Positions 24,701 to 37,473 of a stretch of DNA of 64,000 nt are shown piece after piece. A model generated the notes under the pieces. The model did not search any database, was not told the origin of the DNA, and saw nothing but the letters and a program-made list of their open reading frames with translations. Position 1 is the first letter of the stretch. Every line of letters begins with the position of its first letter. A program made the position numbers and the translations under genes. This stretch comes from Escarpia spicata (Eukaryota > Annelida > Polychaeta > Sabellida > Siboglinidae): positions 22,638,120 to 22,702,119 of the forward strand of contig OZ023208.1 of NCBI GenBank assembly GCA_963995525.1, in the 5' to 3' direction.

Positions 24701-27700
24701 TTCCACTATTCTGTTGGGAGTGGTAACTATTCCACTATGCTGTTGGGAGTAGTAACTATTCCACTATGCTGTTGTGAGTAGTAACTATTCCACTATGCTG
24801 TTGGGAGTAGTAACTATTCCACTATGCTGTTGTGAGTGGTAACTATTCCACTATGCTGTTGTGAGTGGTAACTATTCCACTATGCTGTTGTGAGTGGTAA
24901 CTATTCCACTATGCTTTTGTGAGTGGTAACTATTCCACTATGCTGTTGGGAGTGGTAACTATACCACTATGCTGTTGTGAGTAGTAACTATTCCACTATG
25001 CTGTTGTGAGTAGTAACTATACCACTATGCTGTTGTGAGTAGTAACTATTCCACTATGCTGTTGCGAGTAGTAACTATTCCACTATGCTGTTGCGAGTAG
25101 TAACTATTCCACTATGCTGTTGCGAGTAGTAACTATTCCACTATGCTGTTGCGAGTAGTAACTATTCCACTAAGCTGTTGCGAGTAGTAACTGTTCCACT
25201 ATGCTGTTGTGAGTAATAACTGTTCCACTATGCTGTTGTGAGTAGTAACTATTCCACTATGCTGTTGTGAGTAGTAACTATTTCACTATGCTGTTGTGAG
25301 TAGTAACTATGCTGTTGTGAGTAGTAACTATTCCACTATGCTGTTGCGAGTAGTAACTATTCCACTATGCTGTTGCGAGTACTAACTATTCCACTATGCT
25401 GTTGCGAGTAGTAACTATTCCACTATGCTGTTGCGAGTAGTAACTGTTCCACTATGCTGTTGTGAGTAATAACTGTTCCACTATGCTGTTGTGAGTAGTA
25501 ACTGTTCCACTATGCTGTTGTGAGTAGTAACTATTCCACTATGCTGTTGTGAGTAGTAACTATTCCACTATGCTGTTGTGAGTAGTAACTATTCCACTAT
25601 GCTGTTGTGAGTAGTAACTATACCACTATGCTGTTGGGAGTAGTAACTATTCCACTATGCTGTTGGGAGTAGTAACTATTTCACTATGCTGTTGGGAGTA
25701 GTAACTATTCCACTATGCTGTTGGGAGTAGTAACTATTTCACTATGCTGTTGTGAGTACTAACTATTCCACTATGCTGTTGGGAGTAGTAACTATTCCAC
25801 TATGCTGTTGGGAGTAGTAACTATTCCACTATGCTGTTGGGAGTAGTAACTATTCCACTATGCTGTTGTGAGTAGTAACTATTCCACTATGCTGTTGTGA
25901 GTAGTAACTATGCTGCTGTGATTAGTAACTATACCACTATGCTGTTGTGAGTAGTAGCTATTCCACTATGCTGTTGTGAGTAGTAACTATTCCACTATGC
26001 TGTTGTGAGTAGTAACTATTCCACTATGCTGTTGTGAGTAGTAACTATTCCACTATGCTGTTGTGAGTAGTAACTATACCACTATGCTGTTGGGAGTAGT
26101 AACTATTCCACTATGCTGTTGTGAGTAGTAACTATTCCACTATGCTGTTGTGAGTAGTAACTATTCCACTATGCTGTTGTGATTAGTAACTATTCCACTA
26201 TGCTGTTGTGAGTAGTAACTATTTCACTATGCTGTTGGGAGTAGTAACTATTCCACTATGCTGTTGTGAGTAGTAACTATTCCACTATGCTGTTGTGAGT
26301 AGTAACTATTCCACTATGCTGTTGTGAGTAGTAACTATTCCACTATGCTGTTGTGATTAGTAACTATTCCACTATGCTGTTGTGAGTAGTAACTATTCCA
26401 CTATGCTGTTGTGAGTAGTAACTATTCCACTATGCTGTTGTGAGTAGTAACTATTCCACTATGCTGTTGTGAGTAGTAACTATTCCACTATGCTGTTGTG
26501 AGTAGTAACTATTCCACTATGCTGTTGTGAGTAGTAACTATTCCACTATGCTGTTGTGAGTAGTAACTATTCCACTATGCTGTTGTGAGTAGTAACTATT
26601 CCACTATGCTGTTGGGAGTAGTAACTATTCCACTATGCTGTTGTGAATAGTAACTATTCCACTATGCTGTTGTGATTAGTAACTATTCCACTATGCTGTT
26701 GTGAGTAGTAACTATTCCACTATGCTGTTGTGAGTAGTAACTATTCCACTATGCTGTTGTGAGTAGTAACTATTCCACTATGCTGTTGTGAGTAGTAACT
26801 ATTCCACTATGCTGTTGTGAGTAGTAACTATTCCACTATGCTGTTGTGATTAGTAACTATTCCACTATGCTGTTGTGAGTAGTAACTATTCCACTATGCT
26901 GTTGTGAGTAGTAACTATTCCACTATGCTGTTGTGATTAGTAACTATTCCACTATGCTGTTGTGAGTAGTAACTATTCCACTATGCTGTTGGGAGTAGTA
27001 ACTATTCCACTATGCTGTTGGGAGTAGTAACTATTTCACTATGCTGTTGTGAGTAGTAACTATTCCACTATGCTGTTGTGAGTAGTAACTATTCCACTAT
27101 GCTGGTGGGAGTAGTAACTATTCCACTATGCTGTTGTGAGTAGTAACTATTCCACTATGCTGTTGGGAGTAGTAACTATTCCACTATGCTGTTGGGAGTA
27201 GTAACTATTCCACTATGCTGTTGGGAGTAGTAACTATTCCACTATGCTGTTGGGAGTAGTAACTATTCCACTATGCTGTTGGGAGTAGTAACTATTCCAC
27301 TATGCTGTTGGGAGTAGTAATACAGTGCAACAAACTTATAACGAAGACGGATACAACGAATTGACGGATATAACAAAACAATTTGTTATGTGCGGATTTT
27401 TTCCCTGTCTTTTCATTATAAGCATTCACGCATATTATGAACGCGGGTATGACGAATTTACGGTTATTACAAACACCTTATCCTGAATAAATTTCGCTGT
27501 ATAACAAATTTCTGTCCAACTGAAAATCGTCCGGTTATTCGCAGATACTTCCCGCCCGTGACCTGGAAGCCATTTAATGGCTGTGCATAGCGCCATTGCC
27601 AAAGTAATTAGGTCAATGAGGGAAATCATTCCTACCAGGGCTATGCAGTCAGATGATGCCACATCACACTGTGACTGGCTTGAGGATTTCCTTTTCCTTT

Positions 27701-30700
27701 CAACAGCAAACAAAAGTCAATGGAGGACGTCTTCAAACAGATTACCTGGTGTCATTCTGTGTGTGTGTGTTAGGTCAATGAGGCAAATCATCAAAGGTGA
27801 TTGTTAGCTGCCCACTAAGCTATGTTTAAATATACATTGACGAAAATGACGAATTCGACCCATCTCCTGCTGAGCAGATAAAGAACATCGCCGAGTGTTT
27901 TGATAGGCTCTCTGCGACAGGCTTGAGGATACTTTCCTCTCCTTGCAGTGATGTACACCAGTCTGATACTGTTCCTCTCCTTGCAGTGATGTACACCAGT
28001 CTGGTACTGTTCCTCTCCTTGCAGTGATGTACACCAGTCTGATACTGTTCCTCTCCTTGCAGTGATGTACACCAGTCTGATACTGTTCCTCTCCTTGCAG
28101 TGATGTACACCAGTCTGATACTGTTCCTCTCCTTGCAGTGATGTACACCAGTCTGATACTGTTCCTCTCCTTGCAGTGATGTACACCAGTCTGATACTGT
28201 TCCTCTCCTTGCAGTGATGTACACCAGTCTGATACTGTTCCTCTCCTTGCATTGATGTACACCAGTCTGATACTGTTCCTCTCCTTGCAGTGATGTACAC
28301 CAGTCTGATACTGTTCCTTTCCTTGCAGTGATGTACACCAGTCTGATACTGTTCCTTTCCTTGCAGTGATGTACACCAGTCTGATACTGTTCCTCTCCTT
28401 GCAGTGTTGTACACCAGTCTGGTACTGTTCCTTTCCTTGCAGTGATGTACACCTGTCTGATACTGTTCCTTTCCTTGCAGTGATGTACACTAGTCTGATA
28501 CTGTTCCTCTCCTTGCAGTGATGTACACCAGTCTGATACTGTTCCTCTCCTTGCAGTGTTGTACACCAGTCTGGTACTGTTCCTCTCCTTGCATTGATGT
28601 ACACCAGTCTGGTACTGTTCGTCTCCTTGCAATGATGTACACCAGTCTGATCCTGGTCCTCTTCTTGCAGTGATGTAAACCTGTCTGACACTGTTCCTCT
28701 TCTTGCAATGATATACGCCTGTCTGATATTCTTCCTCTTCCTGCAGTGATGTACATTTGTCTGATACTCTTCCTCTTCTTGCAGTGATGTACACCTGTCT
28801 GATACTGTTCCTCTCATTGCAGTGGTGTACACCAGTCTAATACTGTTCCTCTTCGTGCAGTGATGTACACCTATTTGATACTGTTCCTCTTCTTGCTGTG
28901 ATGTACACCTGTCTGACACTGTTCCTCTTCTTGCAGTGATGTATACCTACTTGATACTGTTCCTCTTCTTGCAGTGATGTACACCTGTATGATACTCTTC
29001 TTGCAGTGATGTACACCTGTCTGATACTCATCCTCTTCTTGCAGTGATGTACACCTGTATGATACTCTTCCTCTTCTTGCAGTGATGTACACCTGTATGA
29101 TACTCTTCCTCTTCTTGCAGTGGTGTACACCTGTCTGATACTCATCCTCTTCTTGCAGTGATGTACACCTGTATGATACTCTTCCTCTTCTTGCAGTGAT
29201 GTACACCTGTTTGACGCTCTTCCTCTTCTTGCAGTGATGTACATCTGTATGATACTCTTCTTCTTCTTGCAGTGATGTACACCTGTCTGATACTCATCCT
29301 CTTCTTGTAGTGATGTACATGTGTATGATACTCTTCTTCTTCTTGCAGCGATGTACACCTGTATAATACTCATCCTCTTCTTGCAGTGATGTACATCTGT
29401 ATGATACTCTTCTTCTTCTTCTTGCAGTGATGTAACCCTGTATGATACTCTTCCTCTTCTTGCAGTGATGTACACCTGTATGATACTCTTCCTCTTCTTG
29501 CAGTGATGTACACCTGTTTGATGCTCTTCCTCTTCTTGCAGTGATGTACACCTGTCTGATGTTCTTCCTCTTCTTCATTCTACCTCTCGCTTACTTCTAC
29601 TACGAAGAGCAAGATGAGGAAGTCACCTCCATCGGGGTAGGCATCATGATACTAGTTGTATCCTCACTAGTTCCTGTCTACTGTCATCAGGTGGTCTTGA
29701 CTCATTCTACATCTATTGATATGTTCACATTTAGTAGAAGTTCCAGTTGCCCACTCGTTTATTTCTGCGGGGAGGCAATCCGATCGTTTTTATCATAAAG
29801 TCATGTTATACATTATATGGACTAGATATCTATTGTAACCGCCCAAATGTTTTTCAATGTACCCTTTTTTGTTGTTGAAATGTTTACTTGACAGCACAAT
29901 GTTTTCGAAGGTATGGCCTCGGGTCCAGTGGGAATCAAAACCCAAATGAATGCATTCAAATGAAATTGCGCTAGACGATCAGTACGTTATAATATATATA
30001 GCTTATACCATTATTACCATTGTGGTGTATGTAGCTTTATTGAACTCCATGCAAACTCAATGTATACCCTGTAGCGGATCAATATCCGTGGGTCGGCTCA
30101 TAAGTATGAGAGCGTGCTAGTTACGTATGCAACAACCATGTAACATAATTTCATTACAAAAATTGAACAGGTTGCCTCCCTTCAATAGCCAGTGTTGGAA
30201 TGATGGAATAGGAGTAACATATCTCTGTAATAAGAAATATTGGTAAACAAAAGTAATTAATTTTGTGATAGATGAGTTACAACAATAACAAGTTTCATTT
30301 GTCATGTTTCAGATATGTGACAATAGCGACTAGTGTCATTTGTCCAGTTTCAGAGATGTTGCAATGATAACAAGTGTCATTTGTCATGTTTCAGATATGT
30401 GACAATAGCAACTAGTGTCATTTGTCCAGTTTCAGAGGTGTTGCAATGATAACAAGTGTCATTTGTCATGTTTCAGAGGTGTTGCAATGCAATGAAGTAT
30501 ACATTTGTTTTCATCATATTTGCATTGGCTTTGCTTCTTGTTGGGTAAGTGTCATAAACCTCCAGGAGACTTGTGTTGTTCTCTGTAAGCATACAGCACC
30601 AGAAGACTTGTGCTGTTCTCTGTAAGCATACAGCACCAGGAGACTTGTGTTGTTCCTGTAAGCATACACCTCCAGGAGACTTGTGTTGTTCTCTGTAAGC

Positions 30701-33700
30701 ATACACCTCCAGGAGACGTGTGTTGTTCTCTGTAAGCATACAGCACCAGAAGACTTGTGCTGTTCTCTGTAAGCAGTCACATCCAGGAGACTTGTGTTGT
30801 TCTCTGTAAGCATACAGCACCAGGTTACTTGTGTTGTTCTCTGTAAGCATACAGCTCCAGGAGACCTGTGTTGTTCTCTGTAAGCATACATCACCAGGAG
30901 ACTTGTGTTGTTCTCTGTAAGCATACATCACCAGGAGACTTGTGCTGTTCTATGTAAGCATACAGCACCAGGAGACTTGTGTTGTTCTCTGTAAGCATAC
31001 ATCACCAGGAGACTTGTGTTGTTCTCTGTAAGCATACATCACCAGGAGACTTGTGTTGTTCTGTGTAAGCATACATCACCAGGAGACTTGTGCTGTTCTA
31101 TGTAAGCATACAGCACCAGGAGACTTGTGTTGTTCTCTGTAAGCATACATCACCAGGAGACTTGTGCTGTTCTATGTAAGCATACAGCACCAGGAGACTT
31201 GTGTTGTTCTCTGTAAGCATACATCACCAGGAGACTTGTGTTGTTCTCTGTAAGCATACATCACCAGGAGACTTGTGTTGTTCTGTGTAAGCATACATCA
31301 CCAGGAGACTTGTGCTGTTCTATGTAAGCATACATCACCTGGAGACTTGTGTTGTTCTCTGTAAGCATACATCACCAGGAGACTTGTGTTGTTCTGTGTA
31401 AGCATACATCACCAGGAGACTTGTGCTGTTCTATGTAAGCATACAGCACCAGGAGACTTGTGTTGTTCTCTGTAAGCATACATCACCAGGAGACTTGTGC
31501 TTTTCTCTGTAAGCATACAGCACCAGGAGACTTGTGTTGTTCTCTGTAAGCATACATCACCAGGAGACTTGTGTTGTTCTGTGTAAGCATACATCACCAG
31601 GAGACTTGTGTTGTTCTGTGTAAGCATACAGCACCAGGAGACTTGTGTTGTTCTCTGTAAGCTTACACCACCAGGAGACTTGTGTTGTTCTGTGTAAGCA
31701 TACATCACCAGGAGACTTGTGTTGTTCTCTGTAAGCATACAGCACCAGGAGACTTGTGTTGTTCTGTGTAAGCATACATCACCAGGAGACTTGTGTTGTT
31801 CTCTGTAAGCATACAGCACCAGGAGACTTGTGTTGTTCTGTGTAAGCATACATCACCAGGAGACTTGTGTTGTTCTCTGTAAGCATACACCACCAGGAGA
31901 CTTGTGTTGTTCTGTGTAAGCATACATCACCAGGAGACTTGTGCTGTTCTATGTAAGCATACATCACCAGGAGACTTGTGTTGTTCTCTGTAAGCTTACA
32001 CCACCAGGAGACTTGTGTTGTTCTCTGTAAGCATACACCACCAGGAGACTTGTGTTGTTCTGTGTAAGCATACATCACCAGGAGACTTGTGTTGTTCTGT
32101 GTAAGCATACATCACCAGGAGACTTGTGTTGTTCTCTGTAAGCATACACCACCAGGAGACTTGTGTTGTTCTGTGTAAGCATACATCACCAGGAGACTTG
32201 TGCTGTTCTATGTAAGCATACATCACCAGGAGACTTGTGTTGTTCTCTGTAAGCTTACACCACCAGGAGACTTGTGTTGTTCTCTGTAAGCATACACCAC
32301 CAGGAGACTTGTGTTGTTCTGTGTAAGCATACATCACCAGGAGACTTGTGTTGTTCTGTGTAAGCATACATCACCAGGAGACTTGTGTTGTTCTCTGTAA
32401 GCATACACCACCAGGAGACTTGTGTTGTTCTGTGTAAGCATACATCACCGGGAGACTTGTGCTGTTCTATGTAAGCATACAGCACCAGGAGACTTGTGTT
32501 GTTCTCTGTAAGCTTACACCACCAGGAGACTTGTGTTGTTCTGTGTAAGCATACACCACCAGGAGACTTGTGTTGTTCTCTGTAAGCATACACCACCAGG
32601 AGACTTGTGTTGTTCTCTGTAAGCATACACCACCAGGAGACTTGTGTTGTTCTGTGTAAGCATACATCACCAGGAGACTTGTGTTGTTCTGTGTAAGCAT
32701 ACATCACCAGGAGACTTGTGTTGTTCTCTGTAAGCATACACCACCAGGAGACTTGTGTTGTTCTGTGTAAGCATACATCACCAGGAGACTTGTGCTGTTC
32801 TATGTAAGCATACAGCACCAGGAGACTTGTGTTGTTCTCTGTAAGCTTACACCACCAGGAGACTTGTGTTGTTCTGTGTAAGCATACACCACCAGGAGAC
32901 TTGTGTTGTTCTCTGTAAGCATACATCACCAGGAGACTTGTGCTGTTCTATGTAAGCATACATCACCAGGAGACTTGTGTTGTTCTCTGTAAGCATACAC
33001 CACCAGGAGACTTGTGTTGTTCTGTGTAAGCATACACCACCAGGAGACTTGTGTGGTTCTGTGTAAGCATACATCACCAGGAGACTTGTGTTGTTCTCTG
33101 TAAGCATACACCACCAGGAGACTTGTGTTGTTCTGTGTAAGCATACATCACCAGGAGACTTGTGCTGTTCTATGTAAGCATACAGCACCAGGAGACTTGT
33201 GTTGTTCTCTGTAAGCATACATCACCAGGAGACTTGTGCTTTTCTCTGTAAGCATACAGCACCAGGAGACTTGTGTTGTTCTCTGTAAGCATACATCACC
33301 AGGAGACTTGTGTTGTTCTGTGTAAGCATACATCACCAGGAGACTTGTGTTGTTCTGTGTAAGCATACAGCACCAGGAGACTTGTGTTGTTCTCTGTAAG
33401 CTTACACCTCCAGGAGACTTGTGTTGTTCTCTGTAAGCATACACCTCCAGGAGACTTGTGTTGTTCTCTGTAAGCATACCGCACCAGGAGACTTGTGTTG
33501 TTCTCTGTAAGCATACAACTCCAGGAGACCTGTGTTGTTCTCTGTAAGCATACATCACCAGGAGACGTGTGCTGTTCTCTGTAAGCACACAGCTACAGAA
33601 GATTTGTGTTGCAGTATGTTCCTGCCGCTGCGACCTTTCACCCCCAGCAATGGCACTGAGTGGGAGGACCTGAAGAACATCTTCGCAGACCTCAACAGTA

Positions 33701-36700
33701 ATCGTGAGTTCATGACTCACTTGCATGGAAGCCATTCATGTCCATCACAGCAATTACTTTGACCAGTTTAGTTTTTCAATGACAAACCAGTGTCATTAGA
33801 GCCAATTGTTTAATTAATACTGATCCATTCAATTTGTTTCACTACCAATTGTGCCAATGATAGTCATTTATGTGGGCCCCTAGACATGGAACTATTAGTT
33901 AATCAAGTGGCCAGCTGGCCTCCTCTAAAGTCCACCAGTCTTATCAGTTGTAATTACCGGTCTTGGCCAGGCATCTGACAATCTTGAAGATGGGCAGACG
34001 GGTCTCTGGCTAAGCCCCGCTCTCAGGACTTTCTCAGTCATTACAATTTCTTGATAAACAACACTTGTGATGTGTTTTTTGTTATATTACCTTTTGATGG
34101 TGTTCTGCATTAGTGAAACAAGAAATCGTTAAATATTGTGGCCACAAGAGTCACGAAAGACTGGTCACATGAGTCATGAAAGACTGGTCACATGAGTCAT
34201 GAAAGACTGGTCACATGAGTCATGAAAGACTGGTCACATGAGTCATGAAAGACTGGTCACATGAGTCATGAAAGACTGGTCACATGAGTCATGAAAGACT
34301 GGCCACCATCTGCCTTTAATGTGTGAGTGCATGTAAGATGGTCACGTGAGCGACGAAGTTTGTTTACAGACGGTGAGGATGCCATTTCATTTGCTGTGAG
34401 CGCAATGACAACCGCCGGCTGGCTCGCGCTCATTGTCTACACGGTGCGTACCACCCTTGACTGATTCCTAGCTGGCTGGTATGTACCACCCTTGACTGAT
34501 TCCTAGCTGGCTGGTATGTACCACCTTTGACTGATTCCTAGCTGGCTGGTATGTACCAACCTTGACTGATTCCTAGCTGGCTGGTATGTACCACCCTTGA
34601 CTGATTCCTAGCTGGCTGGTATGTACTACCATTGACTGATTTTTGCTGTCTGGTATGTACCACCCTTGACTGATTCTTGTTGCCTGGTATGTACCACCCT
34701 TGACTGATTTCTAGCTGGCTGGTATGTACTACCTTTGACCGATTTTTGCTGTCTGGTATGTACCACCCTTGACTGATTCTTGTTGCCAGGTATGTACCAT
34801 TCTTGACTGATTCCCAGATATCTACAATGTTCTTCCAAACTGTCGAAGGCATATATTAAAGGTATCTTGGTCTCTGGTCCATTAGACCCTCTTTCAGCAT
34901 ACACTACAGAACATACTAGGCAGATATAGCTTCAATAGGGATAAGGGATCATCTCAGAACATTGATTGATTGATTGATTGGTTGTTTATTTCCAAGTGGA
35001 AAATGCATACAAAGAGAACTAAATGCAATATACAATACATAAACATTTACACATGGAAATCGGGGAAGATAGAAGTGTTGTACTTATTAATCACCCCTCC
35101 CCCAACACGACCATAACTTGTACAAGTATATTAAACACAACATTGGTAACAACATGGACATATATATATCTATTGATATCCGATATAGGACAAGATTACT
35201 TCCATCTGACTTCAGCCCCCACCCCTCCCCTCAGATGAAAGTTTGTAAACATTGATATATGATTATATCACTATATTAACAGTATTGGTGCATGGCGTAA
35301 ACTATCGATGTCCAACACCAGACGAAACTACCCCTGACCTGCATGGCCCATCGACCTGATGTGTTCGTGTGAAGTGAGTTGTTGCCTTGTCTCAGGCGTA
35401 CAGCATGAGTGCATGGCCCATCGACCTGATGTGTTTGTGTGAAGTGAGTTGTTGCCTTGTCTCAAGCGTACGGCATGAGTGCATGGCCCATCGACCTGAT
35501 GTGTTTGTGTGAAATGAGTTGTTGCCTTGTCTCAGGCGTACGGCATGAGTGCATGGCCCATCGACCTGATGTGTTTGTGTGAAGTGAGTTGTTGCCTTGT
35601 CTCAGGCGTACGGCATGAGTGCATGGCCCATCGACCTGATGTGTTTGTGCGAAGTGAGTTGTTGCCTTGTCTCAGACGTACGGCATTAGTGCATGGCCCA
35701 TCGACCTGATGTGTTTGTGTGAAGTGAGTTGTTGCTGTGTCTCAAGCGTACGGCATTAGTGCATGGCCAATCGACCTGATGTGTTTGTGTGAAGTGAGTT
35801 GTTTCCTTGTCTCAGGCGCATGGCATGAGTGCATGGCCCATCGACCTGATGTGTTCGTGTGAAGTGAGTTGTTGCCTTGTCATAGGCGTACGGCATGAGT
35901 GCATGGCCCATCGACCTGATCCGAGGTTCTCGCAGTGTGGCTGCAGAGAGGGTGGACACAGAACAGGCCCTGGAGGAGACACGGGCACGCATACTTGGCA
36001 TCACAAGTAGGGTGAGTAGTCTCTATAGGGTGTGTGAGTAGTTGTCTCTCTATTGGGTGTATGACTAGTTGTCTCTACAGGGTGTATGAGTAGTTGTCTC
36101 TATAGGGTGTGTGAGTAGTTGTCTCTACAGGGTGTATGAGTAGTTGTCTCTACAGGGTGTGTGAGTAGTTGTATGTCTACAGGGTGTATGAGTAACTGTC
36201 TCTCTATAGGGTGTATGAGTAGTTGTCTCTATAGGGTGTATGAGTAGTTGTCTCTCTATTGGGTGTATGAGTAGTTGTCTCTACAGGGTGTATGAGTAGT
36301 TGTCTCTACAAGGTGTATGAGTAGTTGTCTCTCTATTGGGTGTATGAGTAGTTGCCTCTACAGGGTGTGTGAGTAGTTGTCTCTACAGGGTGTATGAGTA
36401 GTTGTCTCTGCAGGGTGTATGAGTAGTTGTCTCTGCAGGGTGTATGAGTAGTTGTCTCTACAGGGTGTATGAGTAGTTGTCTCTACAGGGTGTATGAGTA
36501 GTTGTCTCTCTACAGGATGTATGAGTAGTTGTCTCTCTATTGGGCGTATGAGTAGTATGTCTACAGGGTGTATGAGTAACTGTCTCTCTACAGGGCGTAT
36601 GAGCAGTTGTGTCTATAGGGTGTATGAGTAGTTGTCTCTATACAGGGTGTATGAGTAGTTGTCTCTGTACAGGCTGTATGAGTACCAGGTAGTTGTCTCT

Positions 36701-37415
36701 CTACAGGGTGTATGAGTAATTGTCTCTCTACAGGGTGTTTGAGTAGTTGTCTCTCTACAGGGTGTATGAGTAGTTGCCTGTCTATGTGATGAGTGAGTAG
36801 TTGTATCAGTTGTTGTGTCAATTTATTAAATGATTAATATCAGTGAACACTGTCATATTATATTAATCTTACCACTGTGCAAATTACCACTGTATGTCTG
36901 CTTGACCATGTGTTATTCCAGTTAGAATGATTTAATTTACCACACAATTTACCATTACTGCCAGCTTGTGTACCAAGGTGGTAGTATGTGTGTACTTGAC
37001 CCTTTTAGTTGTACATATACGTAGATTATATACACAATTTTTTTTCATGATACAATTGCCATATTTCTCAATTTTATCTGAATGATCCAATGAGTTTTAT
37101 TGTTATACTAGCTGAGTTACTCGGCATTGCCCGGGGAAAAAAGGAAGTCGTGTACTAAACACCCCAAACCCATTCCAAATCTTTCCAGCCTACCCGCATT
37201 ATTAAATTGTAACTGGTCACTGGCCTAATTGTTAGGACAACCTTTCGCTAGAAATCGCACATGGTCACCCATCTACCTGAGGTAACCAGCAACAGTGGAT
37301 GCTGGGTTGAAAATAGTTTCAGCCCGATACATGCAAAACTAACAGAGATGTGGGTGCACAAACAAACAGAGAACGAAATGTTGTATAATATGGACAACTA
37401 TACCGTCTAGTATAT

Positions 37416-37473
<58 letters not shown>

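Noticed and set aside
27804..29578. Minus-strand frames of 371, 322 and 212 codons with ARRGTVSD-type repeats
   Set aside because: They lie antisense across the exon 4 acceptor-derived array of LMBRD1; the periodicity explains the openness.
30473..33735. Many minus-strand frames with LTENNTSLLV repeats
   Set aside because: Antisense translations of the 37-bp array filling LMBRD1 intron 5.
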